Shown here: piece after piece, positions 53,690-64,000 of the stretch
Position numbering within the stretch: the first letter of the stretch is position 1
How the letters are laid out: each line of letters starts with the position of its first letter
From: Molanna angustata
Taxonomy: Eukaryota; Arthropoda; Insecta; Trichoptera; Molannidae
Assembly (NCBI GenBank): GCA_963576475.1
Contig: OY754990.1
Coordinates: forward strand, 15,148,206-15,212,205
Direction: 5' to 3'
Length of the DNA: 64,000 nucleotides
Program-made: the position numbers and the translations under genes
Notes under the pieces: model-generated
Databases searched by the model: none
Seen by the model: only the letters and a program-made list of their open reading frames with translations
What the model was told of the DNA's origin: nothing

Positions 53690-56600
53690 GTGGTTTAAGA
53701 TTATGGCTTCGTACAGAGCCATGGGAAATCAAAAGATTTCTATGAAGTATACACAATTTACAAAATGATGGAATAGTGGCCTTTATAAAACAAAACTTGT
53801 CGTATTCCTTCTGTGAAATTAAACTATCCGGAGCAAACTGTTTACAAATCGATCTCGACAACTCAATATCTATACTAGCTGTCTATAGATCACCATCAAT
53901 TCCAAGTATATCAAATTTCCTAACATCATTAAATGATGCATTATGTAAACTTTCATCAAGCAATTCCATCATACTTACAGGTGACATCAATATTAATATC
54001 ATAAACAATACACATCCACAATACCATGAATATATTAACACATTAGCAATACACGGACTTCAAATAATGGTAAACAAACCTACTCGGGTAACGTTTACCA
54101 ATGAATCTTGTATCGATCACGTCATGTGCAAATCAAAAAATAAAACTGACACAATTATATTCCAAAACTCCACAACTGACCATTACATGATATTATTTTC
54201 TTTACATGTAAATTCAAAGACAAAACAAAAGAAACAGTTCATCCCGCAAAATTATACTGACTTAGCAAAACTTCGAGCAAACTTACAAGAACAAAACTGG
54301 GACACAATTCTACAAACTCACGATACCAACACTGCTTTTAACAATTTTCTTAATGTACTTACGGGTCAAATAAAAGAATGTTCTGTCCAAAAGAGGAATA
54401 CTTTACACAAAAATAAAAAAATTAAACCGTGGATTACAAAAGGTCTTGTTAATTCTATACATAAAAAAAATCATCTCCATAGCCTATGTAAAAAAAATCC
54501 AGATGACGTTATACTTCAAAACCATTATAAAAATTACCGTAATACGTGCACAATTTTATTAAAGACCACTAAGACCAACTATTACAAAGAAAAATTAAAT
54601 GAATGTCAAGGTAACATAAAAAAAACTTGGAATATTATTAATGAAGCTAGTAATAGGTATGTTTCTCAGAAAAAGATAGACAGAATCAAACACGATAACA
54701 AACTCTTAAATACTGATGAAAACTTACAAGAGATAGCAAACTTATTCAATGAATACTTCGGAAACATTGGAAAGCAGTTTGCCTCGGACCTTTTGAAAAC
54801 TACTAATACAACAGAAGAATTTTTGGTGTTAAAAGAAAACCAAAAAAAACAATTTCAACAACTCAATAGAATGAGCCACCTCGACCTAACATCTGACGTG
54901 GAAATTATTTCGACCATCAATTCCATAAAAAACTCAACGTCCACGGGAATTGACGGCATAAATTCCAAACTACTTAAAACTGTACAATTAGAAATCGCCA
55001 AGCCTCTCACCCATACAATAAATTTAAGCTTACAAAATGGCATATTTCCTGATGCACTTAAAACAGCTTGTATCATACCGATCTATAAGAAAGATTCTAC
55101 GCTAGATGTATCTAACTATCGGCCGATCTCTCTCTTATCGACACTATCAAAAATATTTGAAACTATAATTAAATCCAGACTAAATAAATTTATTGTTAAA
55201 CATTCAATACTTTCAAATAATCAATATGGTTTCAGACACGGATTATCGACAAATGATGCTATTGCAAAAATAACATCAGTTATAACGGAAAAAGTTGACA
55301 AAGGGGATAAATGTCTAGCAATATTTTTAGATCTTGCAAAGGCATTTGACACTGTGTCTCACCCCCTTTTAATAACTAAATTAAAAAACATTGGCATCAG
55401 TGATACTGCGCTACGCTGGTTCAAAAGCTACTTATCAAACCGTAAGCAAATAGTATCTTTAAAAACTCACCTGAGCCAAGAAAAACCGATTACATATGGG
55501 GTCCCCCAGGGTAGCATTTTAGGACCTATTCTTTTTCTTATTTATATTAACAATCTGGCCGACCTTCCCGTGGACGGTGAAATAATATGTTTTGCTGATG
55601 ACACTGTTTTAATTGTTAATGATAAAAATTGGAAACGAGTCTTTGAATTAGCTGAAGAAGGCATAAACAATGTAAAAACTTGGTTAAATAATAATTTACT
55701 TACAATTAATGTAAACAAAACTAAGTACATTACTTTTAGTCCTACCCAAGCAGGACAGCCTGTTTCAAACGAGTTCTCTATAAAAATACATTGTTGCCCC
55801 AATCAATCATCGTGTACCTGCGCCATACTAGAAAAAGTATCGAACATAAACTACCTTGGCCTTGTCATTGACAATAATCTACGATGGCGTGATCATGTAG
55901 AAATCCTGTCAAGTAAAATAGTCAAACTAGGATATATTTATAGAGAACTCCGAAAGATCCTGGATAATAAAACAATAAAACAAGTGTACTACGCGTTGAC
56001 ACATTCTTTACTCACATATGGAATTGTTGGTTGGGGAGGGTGTGCCGACACCATTATGGAAAAACTATGTTTAGCTCAACGATGTATAATAAAAATAATA
56101 CTCAGCAAACCCCTTGACTACCCCACTAAAGATTTATACAGTGAATTTAAAGTTTTTGATCCGAAACAAATCTTTTTACATTATGTACTAACAAATTTTC
56201 ATAAAAATAAATTAGTTTACCCGAAAATACAACAATCTATAGCTACACGAGCCAGCACCGCTGCAAACTATGCAATTCCACACATGAGAACTACTTTTGG
56301 TCAAAGAAATTTTATTTTCATTGCCCCCAGAATTTATTACATGTTGCCTACATCATTAAAAGAAATAGTATCGCTGAAATCATTTAAAAGAAAATGTTCC
56401 GAATACATCATGAACTACGGGAGAACTAAAATATATCAAATATTCGACATCGTAGTGTAGAAGGACATAATTTATATAATTGTTTTTTTTTTTTTTTTAT
56501 TTTCTTTATTTACTTTTTACAAAAAATCCTAATTGTTTTATAAATTTTGTGCTGTCTTGATTTGATTTGAGGCGCGACTGAATAAAGATATGACTGACGG

Positions 56601-56981
56601 ATCATATATATGCTCTGTCAGTTCAGTATTCCCAAGAAATACTATTTCAGTTTATTTTGTGCAATTAACAAATAAAAATACAAGATACCTACTTTTACAA
56701 TACTATGTATAATATGCATATCATGATGACTCAAATTCCATTTTTTCTATATGTGTTATAGTTAAGTTTATATATTATTGTTTTGATTCTTTTTAAATAG
56801 TTAAGTTTATATTGTTTAGATTCATTTAAAAAAATGCAAATAGTTACTCCTGTGAAATGTAATAATATGTACACTGCTAGCCCTAGAACAGGTATACCTA
56901 GTTGGGCAGCAGTTATCTATTTTAATAAAATTATTTAAATGGTGTGACAAATAAATAAATAAATAAATAAATAAATAAAAA
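53690..56981 (+). mobile_element. 5'-truncated CR1/Jockey-type LINE
   Basis: It contains most of ORF2 (53746-56460), a 3' UTR with a T-rich run (56484-56498), and apparently an (AAAT)n tail at 56948-56981. ORF1 and the first part of the endonuclease are missing. The 3' boundary is inferred from the tail; 56580-56640 could instead be the end of a shorter UTR. Confidence 0.65.
53746..56460 (+). CDS. LINE ORF2: endonuclease (partial) and reverse transcriptase
   Basis: The frame is open from just after a TGA at 53743 to TAG at 56460. The first GTG (53776) is not a true start: homologous-looking codons (Q-N-D-G-I-V-A-F) precede it, so the protein is N-terminally truncated. Counting from 53776, the APE-type endonuclease keeps G-D-I-N (69-72), I-D-H (113-115) and T-D-H-Y (134-137). 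RT spans about 370-700 with S-T-G-I-D-G, Y-R-P-I-S-L-L, L-D-L-A-K-A-F-D (518-525), Y-G-V-P-Q-G-S (574-580) and F-A-D-D (606-609). The C-terminal region includes T-T-F-G-Q-R-N-F-I-F-I-A-P. All catalytic RT aspartates are present and no stop interrupts 904 codons, so the copy is recent or was intact until lately. The enzyme would copy LINE RNA at a nicked target. Confidence 0.85.
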   Translation, partial: SIHNLQNDGIVAFIKQNLSYSFCEIKLSGANCLQIDLDNSISILAVYRSPSIPSISNFLTSLNDALCKLSSSNSIILTGDININIINNTHPQYHEYINTLAIHGLQIMVNKPTRVTFTNESCIDHVMCKSKNKTDTIIFQNSTTDHYMILFSLHVNSKTKQKKQFIPQNYTDLAKLRANLQEQNWDTILQTHDTNTAFNNFLNVLTGQIKECSVQKRNTLHKNKKIKPWITKGLVNSIHKKNHLHSLCKKNPDDVILQNHYKNYRNTCTILLKTTKTNYYKEKLNECQGNIKKTWNIINEASNRYVSQKKIDRIKHDNKLLNTDENLQEIANLFNEYFGNIGKQFASDLLKTTNTTEEFLVLKENQKKQFQQLNRMSHLDLTSDVEIISTINSIKNSTSTGIDGINSKLLKTVQLEIAKPLTHTINLSLQNGIFPDALKTACIIPIYKKDSTLDVSNYRPISLLSTLSKIFETIIKSRLNKFIVKHSILSNNQYGFRHGLSTNDAIAKITSVITEKVDKGDKCLAIFLDLAKAFDTVSHPLLITKLKNIGISDTALRWFKSYLSNRKQIVSLKTHLSQEKPITYGVPQGSILGPILFLIYINNLADLPVDGEIICFADDTVLIVNDKNWKRVFELAEEGINNVKTWLNNNLLTINVNKTKYITFSPTQAGQPVSNEFSIKIHCCPNQSSCTCAILEKVSNINYLGLVIDNNLRWRDHVEILSSKIVKLGYIYRELRKILDNKTIKQVYYALTHSLLTYGIVGWGGCADTIMEKLCLAQRCIIKIILSKPLDYPTKDLYSEFKVFDPKQIFLHYVLTNFHKNKLVYPKIQQSIATRASTAANYAIPHMRTTFGQRNFIFIAPRIYYMLPTSLKEIVSLKSFKRKCSEYIMNYGRTKIYQIFDIVV

Positions 56982-57229
56982 GTAATACGATTCTTTGTAT
57001 AATATTTTAAATTTAATTTTAAAATAAAAAAAATGAACATATTATTATCCTTGTTAAACAAGAACATGTACATCTTCCTACGTTCCCTATATAAAGCGTA
57101 AATGCTTGCGTTATAGGTGAACGAAATCGGTCGAGGCAGGATTTGAACCACATTATCTAAAAAATATTTTTTGAATGATAAATGAATATTCAGAATATAT
57201 GTATCAGATTCATCTTTGGGTTGAAATAA
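56982..57229. other. Non-coding stretch
   Basis: AT-rich. A GGTTCAAATCC-like word in complement at 57140-57150 lacks an A-box partner. Confidence 0.4.
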
Positions 57230-57985
57230 TTTGATCGCATATCATCTAAACGCAATCTTCTTTGTTGGCCCAGGATACGCCAGCGCGGCGGCGCAATATA
57301 CACATTTTGTCACTATTGTACAATATTCTCTCGAATCCAAACCTGCCACAGTACCTCAAAAGCAAATTCACTTATTTATCCAATCGTGGACTTCCATTCC
57401 GATCTGCTGAACATACAACACTCTCCACCCGTATCCATAATACAGAATTTCTCAGCTCTTTGTTCAAAGTAGGTACAATTAGCAAGATTATGGAATAGTC
57501 TAAGTCCGGATATTGCGCCGTCTAACTCACTTTGTATATTCAAGAAAAACTGATTCCGATTTCTTCTCCTTGTCCTTACTCTATCATTTTTTTTGTCTTA
57601 ATAGTATCTTAGTGTTATACATATTTTCTTTGTTTTCTTTTACTCTAATTCTTTTGTTGTTATACATACACAATTTTGTCATACTTTGTAATCTGGTTCT
57701 TCTTCTTCAGTCTGTTTTTTCCATTCTTGGACATAGGCCTCCCCCTTGATCCTCCACAACTCCCTGTCTTGGGCACATTTCTTGATGTCATCAGACCACC
57801 TTGCCTGGGGTCTGCCGACACCTCTTCGGCTTGTTCTCGGTCGCCATTCTACGATCTTTTTGGTCCATCGTGAATTCTGGCATCTGGCAATATGCCCAGC
57901 CCAATCTATCTGATTGGTTATCTGGTTGGTTGGAAGAAATTGCCTAACGGCAATAAGCCCGCCAGTGTACAATATATTTGTTTAT
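57230..57985 (+). pseudogene. LINE-B ORF end and 3' UTR, interrupted by RTE
   Basis: Frames at 57262-57545 read R-R-R-N-I-H-I-L-S-L-L-Y-N-I-L, then Y-L-S-N-R-G-L-P-F-R-S, then A-R-L-W-N-S-L-S-P-D-I-A-P, with a frameshift near 57475. The 3' UTR resumes after the inserted RTE piece and ends AAGATGAATAAATAAATGAA near 57985, preceded by the GGAAGAAATTGCC...GGCAATAAGCCCGCCAGTGT block typical of the family. Confidence 0.7.
57699..57919 (-). mobile_element. RTE 3'-end fragment inserted in LINE-B
   Basis: The minus strand reads I-D-W-A-G-H-I-A-R, then R-G-V-G-R-P-Q-A-R-W-S-D-D-I, then W-R-I-K-G-E-A-Y-V-Q-E-W-K-K, with a GAAGAAGAAG tail. ATCTGGTT at 57691-57698 and 57920-57927 is the likely target duplication. 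It is the same class as 39196-40008 but a different subfamily. Confidence 0.75.
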
Positions 57986-58034
57986 ATTATATACAGAAAG
58001 ATGAATAAATAAATGAAATATTATAATTATAGTT

Positions 58035-58250
58035 CGATGGAGTAGATCCAGAAGAAGGCATTGGAAGGACCACGTAGCCAGGATGGACAGTTATAGACTT
58101 GTATATATAGCGGCGAATGAAATCCATTCTGGCCGCCGCCTATCCGGTAGACCACCCAAGAGATGGAAGGATAGCTGAACTTCGTCATCCCAGGAGGCAT
58201 AGTTTCTGAAGAACAGACCAACTAGGTCTACTAAATGAAGATGAAGAAGA
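58035..58250 (+). pseudogene. LINE-R ORF2 C-terminus
   Basis: The plus strand reads R-W-S-R-S-R-R-R-H-W-K-D-H-V-A-R-M-D-S-Y-R-L, then G-R-P-P-K-R-W-K-D-S and stop. A GATGAAGAAGAAT tail closes it at 58240-58252. It matches 31021-31360. Confidence 0.75.
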
Positions 58251-58709
58251 ATAATTATAGTTATAGAGTAATAAAAAACGAGGTCTCACAAAAAGAGACT
58301 TTTCTAAAAACATCGCCAAGTCATTAAATTATTTATATCGATGTAAGCACAGCACTGAACAAGTCGGCCCATGCAAAGTGACGCTATCTGATCTGCGAGT
58401 ATCTAAAAAAGGGGTTAGTATGTAAGAAAGAGGATCTGAAAGGTAAAAAAGCAATTGCGAACAAGCTATCGGCATAAAAATTCCTTCAATTTTCATAATC
58501 AAATTATTTTGAAGTCCTTATGTACGGAATAATCCCGGTTTTGGATAATATTTTCAACGGATTGTGGACCCAATCTGTCCGCGGGGGTACCATAAAGACG
58601 AAGAAGAAACCCTTACTTTTGAAACAGCCCTTCTCAAAGGTATAAAGCCCTTCTCAACATATAATATAATACATCTATTTTAAACAAAAAATATGAAAAT
58701 GTTTTTATT
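58251..58709. other. Non-coding stretch
   Basis: No feature recognised. Confidence 0.4.
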
Positions 58710-59340
58710 TTAAACAAATAATTATGGTAAGATTATGACATTAAATTATGAAACATCATGTAAAAGTATGGAGAACATTAATAGTTTTTAATTATGTATT
58801 CACGAAAGGTGACAAGACTTGTGGTTTCTTTTATGTTTGGTGGTAAACTATTATATATTTTGAGTCCTTTATGGTATAAACTATTTTGTGTACATGTCAA
58901 TCTCGTTTTTGGAAGTCTAAAATCCTGACATTCTCTCGTAGGGTAAGTCTAAACATTGAAATTTAATAATATATTTTGGAAGCATATTATTTCTTAGTTT
59001 GCAAATCAAAGTTATTGTGTTGTATATTATAATGTATTGCTTTACTGTGATCGATTTTAGTTTATTTAACATCAGGTTTATTCTTGTATATCTATTGCAT
59101 TTAAAGTTGTTTTCATTCCCATATTTTGAATATTCTGTAATATTCTCTTTCGAGTTTCATTGCAGAGGAAAAGAAAACTAGAACAATTATTCAAATGGGG
59201 AATAACAATCGAATTATAAGCCATTCTTGAGGTATGGAAATCCAAGTTATTTTTTTTTATTACTGTATACCAAAATTTACATAATTTTATACAAGCAACA
59301 AAAATTGGTTTGGTTTGGACCACCTCACTAGGCCAGGCTT
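58710..59340 (-). pseudogene. LINE-C ORF2 C-terminal fragments
   Basis: Bases 58760-58950 are the reverse of the 13670-14010 segment (K-G-L-K-I-Y-N-S-L-P-P block). The minus frame 59078-59347 adds upstream residues ending H-L-N-N-C-S-S-F-L-F-L-C-N-E-T-R-K-R-I-L-Q-N-I-Q-N. Frames are broken between the parts. Confidence 0.6.
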
Positions 59341-59462
59341 GTTCCAAGGTGGTAGACTAGTTACATAATATTAATTCATTGTAAGTCATTGTAAGCTGTT
59401 ATATAATACAATTGTGTAGCCCATGGTCCACTCATTGAGTCCTATGTTAGTAGTTTTGTCGT

Positions 59463-60921
59463 GTATGTATGTTGTTATGAATTGTGAATTTGCTGACAAT
59501 AGTTGATCCCTTTGTTATATAACCATGTTTGTATTGTATGTATGTTGTTATGAATTGAGAATTTGCTGACAATAGTTGATCCCTTTGTTATATAACCATG
59601 TTTGTATTGTATGTATGTTGTTATGAATTGAGAATTTGCTGACAATAGTTGATCCCTTTGTTATATAACCATGTTTGTATTGTATGTATGTTGTTATGAA
59701 TTGAGAATTTGCTGACAATAGTTGATCCCTTTGTTATATAACCATGTTTGTATTGTATGTATGTTGTTATGAATTGAGAATTTGCTGACAATAGTTGATC
59801 CCTTTGTTATATAACCATGTTTGTATTGTATGTATGTTGTTATGAATTGAGAATTTGCTGACAATAGTTGATCCCTTTGTTATATAACCATGTTTGTATT
59901 GTATGTATGTTGTTATGAATTGAGAATTTGCTGACAATAGTTGATCCCTTTGTTATATAACCATGTTTGTATTGTATGTATGTTGTTATGAATTGAGAAT
60001 TTGCTGACAATAGTTGATCCTTTTGTTATATAACCATGTTTGTATTGTATGTATGTTGTTATGAATTGAGAATTTGCTGACAATAGTTGATCCCTTTGTT
60101 ATATAACCATGTTTGTATTGTATGTATGTTGTTATGAATTGAGAATTTGCTGACAATAGTTGATCCCTTTGTTATATAACCATGTTTGTATTGTATGTAT
60201 GTTGTTATGAATTGAGAATTTGCTGACAATAGTTGATCCCTTTGTTATATAACCATGTTTGTATTGTATGTATGTTGTTATGAATTGAGAATTTGCTGAC
60301 AATAGTTGATCCCTTTGTTATATAACCATGTTTGTATTGTATGTATGTTGTTATGAATTGAGAATTTGCTGACAATAGTTGATCCCTTTGTTATATAACC
60401 ATGTTTGTATTGTATGTATGTTGTTATGAATTGAGAATTTGCTGACAATAGTTGATCCCTTTGTTATATAACCATGTTTGTATTGTATGTATGTTGTTAT
60501 GAATTGAGAATTTGCTGACAATAGTTGATCCCTTTGTTATATAACCATGTTTGTATTGTATGTATGTTGTTATGAATTGAGAATTTGCTGACAATAGTTG
60601 ATCCCTTTGTTATATAACCATGTTTGTATTGTATGTATGTTGTTATGAATTGAGAATTTGCTGACAATAGTTGATCCCTTTGTTATATAACCATGTTTGT
60701 ATTGTATGTATGTTGTTATGAATTGAGAATTTGCTGACAATAGTTGATCCCTTTGTTATATAACCATGTTTGTATTGTATGTATGTTGTTATGAATTGAG
60801 AATTTGCTGACAATAGTTGATCCCTTTGTTATATAACCATGTTTGTATTGTATGTATGTTGTTATGAATTGAGAATTTGCTGACAATAGTTGATCCCTTT
60901 GTTATATAACCATGTTTGTAT
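59463..60921. repeat. 73-bp tandem array, 20 copies
   Basis: TTTGCTGACAATAGTTGATC recurs every 73 bp (for example near 59491, 59564 and 59637) through about 60920. Each unit also holds GTATGTATGTTGTTATGAAT and TTATATAACCATGTTTG. Variation is minimal: GTGAAT in the first copy and one CCTTTT variant near 60019. There are no spacers. It abuts the 3' end of the LINE fragment at 60902-61420. Confidence 0.97.
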
Positions 60922-61420
60922 TGTGTGTTTTTAGTCTTGTATTTTCTATTAAATGTATGTTCTTTATATCTATTGCAACTAAATTTGGGATCTTTGTAGA
61001 CAAGTATTGATAATGTCTTTGTCCGTATGAAGTGTTTGTCTTCGGAGTGATTAGTTGATGTCTGTGTCTTGTTTCGTAAGAATGTTGAGCAGTGATATGG
61101 TTTTTCTTATCATTGTTAAAGTGAATAACAATTTGTTTAATATAGAGTTGTGCTGTAGTTAGTACGTTAAAGTATTTAAATAGTTGAATGGTCGAGAAAC
61201 GGAAAGCTTTTTTAATAATCACTTTAATGAGAGCTTTCTGAGCCTTAAATAGAGGATCCATATTTGTTTAAGATGTACCCCCCAAAAAAAAAAAACTTTT
61301 GGTGCGATGTAAGGTTTATTAATAAATGCGGCGTTATCTGTTATTCCGAAGTCTTTAGCAACTTCTAGATTCTTGATTGTAACAGTACCTACATACAGTA
61401 TCCTCATTGTTTGTTTATTG
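60902..61420 (-). pseudogene. LINE ORF2 C-terminal fragment
   Basis: The minus frame 60902-61261 includes A-Q-K-A-L-I-K-V-I-I-K-K-A-F-R, then Q-H-S-Y-E-T-R-H-R-H, then S-Y-G-Q-R-H-Y-Q-Y-L. This is the R-x-I...Y-x-T-R...F-G-Q-R pattern of CR1/Jockey C-termini. A second frame continues upstream to about 61407 past an A run at 61285-61296. The last codons run into the first 73-bp unit. Confidence 0.6.
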
Positions 61421-61444
61421 ATATTTTTTTCAGCATAATTTAAA

Positions 61445-62480
61445 CATTATATTGCTCGCTGGCGGAATTATTGCCATGAACGAATTCTTCCAATTAACCA
61501 GATTCCAAAGTGTGACTGTAATATAATCATTTATTGGTTAAAAATGAAAACCTGACATCTTTGGAAGTTGTCATTAATATGATAGTTATATTAGTATTGT
61601 TCAGAACCATTTGGTGTTTATTTTTAATAGACTTGTTGTCAAAGAAGTAAGTGAGTTTTAAGACAGATGTCGTCTAACTGAAAATTATATATGTATTGTT
61701 TATATTTAATTATTTGGCTTTTGTTACTGAGCTAGGGTGATTCATTAAATGTGAATAAATAATATTTTAAATGGGGAACAATATAAAGTTATCTTTATTG
61801 GTCGTATTACGGGAGTAATTTAAGGATAATGTAAGAAAAAGTTGAGTCAGCATTTTCGCAGTACGGGATCTTACATTTTTTTTTTCATTTTTCTCAAATA
61901 ACTCTTGTAATACGACCCTATGAAGTAAAAAACTAGAAAAAAAGGAATTCTAGAAATAGACCACCTCCTATAAGTAACAGCTTAAACTTAATCTTGCATC
62001 CAGTACTATTGATCTTTTAAAATTGTATTTTATAAATTGTAAATAAAGCGATTGTTTGAAATCAAAGTTGAATTAAAATCTAATCTCCCACAACTCAAGA
62101 AAATTACTCATTAGAATAAGAGATTATTTCACAATGACAAAATTGTGTATGTACATCGACAAATGGAAGCAAAGAAAATCAAAGAAAAGATATATTACAC
62201 AAAGATAACAATAAAAACAAAATAATGAAAATACATTATAGAAAACTAAGAACAGGGAAAGGACAAGGAGAGGAAATCGGGATCAGATGTTTAGGGATAA
62301 AAACTCCATCATTAGTTTTTCTTGAAAATACAAAGCGAGTTAGACGACGCAATATCCGGACTTCTCCGGGCTATTTCATAGTCTTGCTGATTGTACTTCG
62401 AACGACGTGTTGAGAAATGATTTACATATTATGGATACGGATTGATAGTGTTGTACGTTCAGCAGATCGGAGTGAAAATA
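61445..62480 (-). pseudogene. LINE-B fragments
   Basis: Bases 61445-61530 match the LINE-B 3' UTR in reverse (CTGGCGGAATTATTGCCATGA, then TTCTTCCAATTAACC). Bases about 62230-62480 match the ORF end in reverse (GACGACGCAATATCCGGACTT, then CAGCAGATCGGAGTG near 62460). The DNA between is AT-rich and unassigned. Confidence 0.5.
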
Positions 62481-62646
62481 TTTATACAGAATTATACAGG
62501 ATAATAAATTGGACATTTGTACAGACTTATACACGATAATACATTGGACATTTGTACAGACTTATACAGGATAATACATGGGACATTTGTACAGACTTAT
62601 ACAGGATAATACATACATTGGACATTTGTACAAACTTATACAGAAT
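62480..62646. repeat. About 36-bp minisatellite
   Basis: Five near-copies of ACTTATACAGGATAATACAT plus TGGACATTTGTACAG, one with an extra ACAT. Confidence 0.9.
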
Positions 62647-62682
62647 ATTAATTATCTCAATAGAGACGAAGTTGGAATATTT
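62647..62682 (+). repeat. Foldback-family fragment
   Basis: TTAATTATCTCAATAGAGAC, then GAAGTTGGAATATTTA, is a short exact piece of the foldback unit (compare 45530), lying between the minisatellite and the LINE tail. Confidence 0.7.
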
Positions 62683-64000
62683 ATTTATTTATTTATTTCT
62701 CATACGGCATGTATTGCCTTTTACAAACATACATTAAAATATACATAGGTACTGAGAAAATACATAGAGACTAAAAACAATAATACATTAAAGTAAAAGG
62801 AAACAAAAAAATAAAACATAATAAAAAAGTTAATAAAACAATATGTGAAGCAACTAAATACAAAAAAGATAGGTTTATACAAATAAAATTTGAACACAAA
62901 TCAGCAGAAGAAACAGTGAAACTTAAAAATACATTTGTTTACAGTTATATTTATAAAAAAAAAAAGAAAAATAATATTACATAGATAGTCAAGATTCATT
63001 CATTACATAATATAATCATTTCATTATATGAAACAACAAACTCTTGTATGCACCATAACCCAATGCAAAGACATCGATCTGCTCAAACTTATTTGCAAGT
63101 CTTGGAAGTCTCTGCATTGGTGAGCCAAACAAATAATTTGTGTAGACATTTTGTAAGGCGAAACATTCACTATTGCGAGTGAGTCTTGACGGTACCCGTA
63201 AGTGAATCTGTGACAAAAGACAGGAGGACAATCTACAACACCATTCAGTAATCTATGAAAAAATGCAAGATCAGCTACTACTCTCCTTATCTCCAGCGCA
63301 TCAAGAGAACAAAATGATCTCAAAAATTCATAATTGATGTCAGTAGACTGAATTCCCATCTTAAAATTGATGTACCTCAAAAACTTGTTTTGAACTCTCT
63401 CAACGTTATAAATATGAACAGAATAACACGGACTCCAAACAATTGAGTTATATTCAAGTATTGGTCTAATTAAATTTTTGAATAATAATATAAATGTATA
63501 AATATTTTTGAAATCCCTACTCAATCTAAGTACAAAACCTAAGGTTCTAAGAGCTCTGTTTACAGTTTGGTTGACATGAGAGATGAGACAAAATTTACTC
63601 TCAACTATTACACCCAAGTCTTTAATTTCATCGACCATGCTTAAAGTTGATCCATTGATATTATACTCAAAATGAATTATGTTTTTGATACGATGAAATT
63701 TTATAACTTGACATTTAGATACATTCAAAAACAATTTGTTAACCATACACCATTTTTGTAAGATGTCTAATGCATTTTGGAGTATTGTACAGTCATGCAA
63801 GGTCTCGATCGTCTTGTATATTTTCATGTCATCAGCAAACACCAAACATTTTACATCATAAAGCATACTTATTAGATCATTTATAAAAATATTAAACAAA
63901 ATAGGACCTAAATGCGAGCCTTGTGGTACTCCACTTATGGCATAGAAATGGTCAGACTCTAACTGACTAATTTTAACAATCATTATCCTCTCATGCAGAT
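62683..64000 (-). mobile_element. Jockey-like LINE, RT second half to 3' tail, runs off window
   Basis: The minus frame is open from the window edge to TAA at 63024 (about 325 codons). Counting from the Met at 63983, it carries S-G-V-P-Q-G-S-H-L-G-P (17-27), F-A-D-D (49-52), D-L-G-V-I-V, L-G-F-V-L-R-L-S-R, L-I-R-P-I-L-E-Y-N, V-E-R-V-Q-N-K-F and L-L-N-G-V-V-D-C. This is RT from its B motif onward plus the post-RT region. That Met is not a start, because the frame continues upstream. A 3' UTR of about 340 bp ends in TTTATTTATTTATTTATTT (62681-62699, reverse). It resembles LINE-D. Confidence 0.8.

Noticed and set aside
57110..57160. tRNA gene on the minus strand
   Set aside because: A B-box-like GGTTCAAATCC is present, but no A box and no acceptor pairing at the right distance.

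Overview
The window reads as a gene-poor, transposon-rich stretch of an insect genome, most likely lepidopteran. It is AT-rich, has GTAGGTACCTACC-like runs, RTE- and Jockey/CR1-type LINE remains, a Helitron end of the type common in moths and butterflies, and degenerate GGTTA repeats. I found no host protein gene that I can name. The order assignment is inference from repeat style, not from a marker gene.

The main object is an LTR retroelement at 1526-8455, flanked by ATGT duplications. It has long, tandem-repeat-filled LTRs (1733 and 1707 bp) that seem to differ by a single 26-bp repeat unit, so it inserted very recently. Its 3.49-kb interior encodes an arginine/serine-rich Gag (3357-4826). 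A GGGAAAC slippery heptamer then leads into a Pol frame (4802-6751) with protease and a full integrase (HHCC, DDE, GPY/F-like tail) but no reverse transcriptase or RNase H. The Pol frame is uninterrupted, so this is a recently mobile RT-less gag-pro-int element that presumably borrows RT in trans.

From 8.5 to 34 kb there are tandem arrays, LINE fragments of several families and non-autonomous elements: a TTAA-flanked palindrome (10346-11022), a Helitron end (12043), a 188-bp inverted-repeat MITE (14657-14844), hairpin-forming foldback elements (27149-27767 and relatives) and a family with CTCTCCACAC ends. From 34 to 41 kb there are several LINE insertions with clear target-site duplications, including an RTE element nested in another LINE at 39048-40179. 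From 42.7 to 46.6 kb there is a chain of tandem arrays, one apparently built from a LINE tail, and a tandem/inverted foldback array. A second LTR element, on the minus strand at 46815-49055 with 169-bp LTRs, is essentially non-coding.

From 50 to 64 kb there are candidate unique islands, a tRNA-like SINE, the best preserved LINE RT frame (53746-56460, 5'-truncated), a 20-copy 73-bp array at the end of another LINE, and a Jockey-like LINE running off the right edge. The elements do not form a pathway. The functional links are parasitic: the RT-less and non-coding elements depend on enzymes encoded elsewhere.

Family letters A, B, C, D, R and G are my own labels for repeats within this window.
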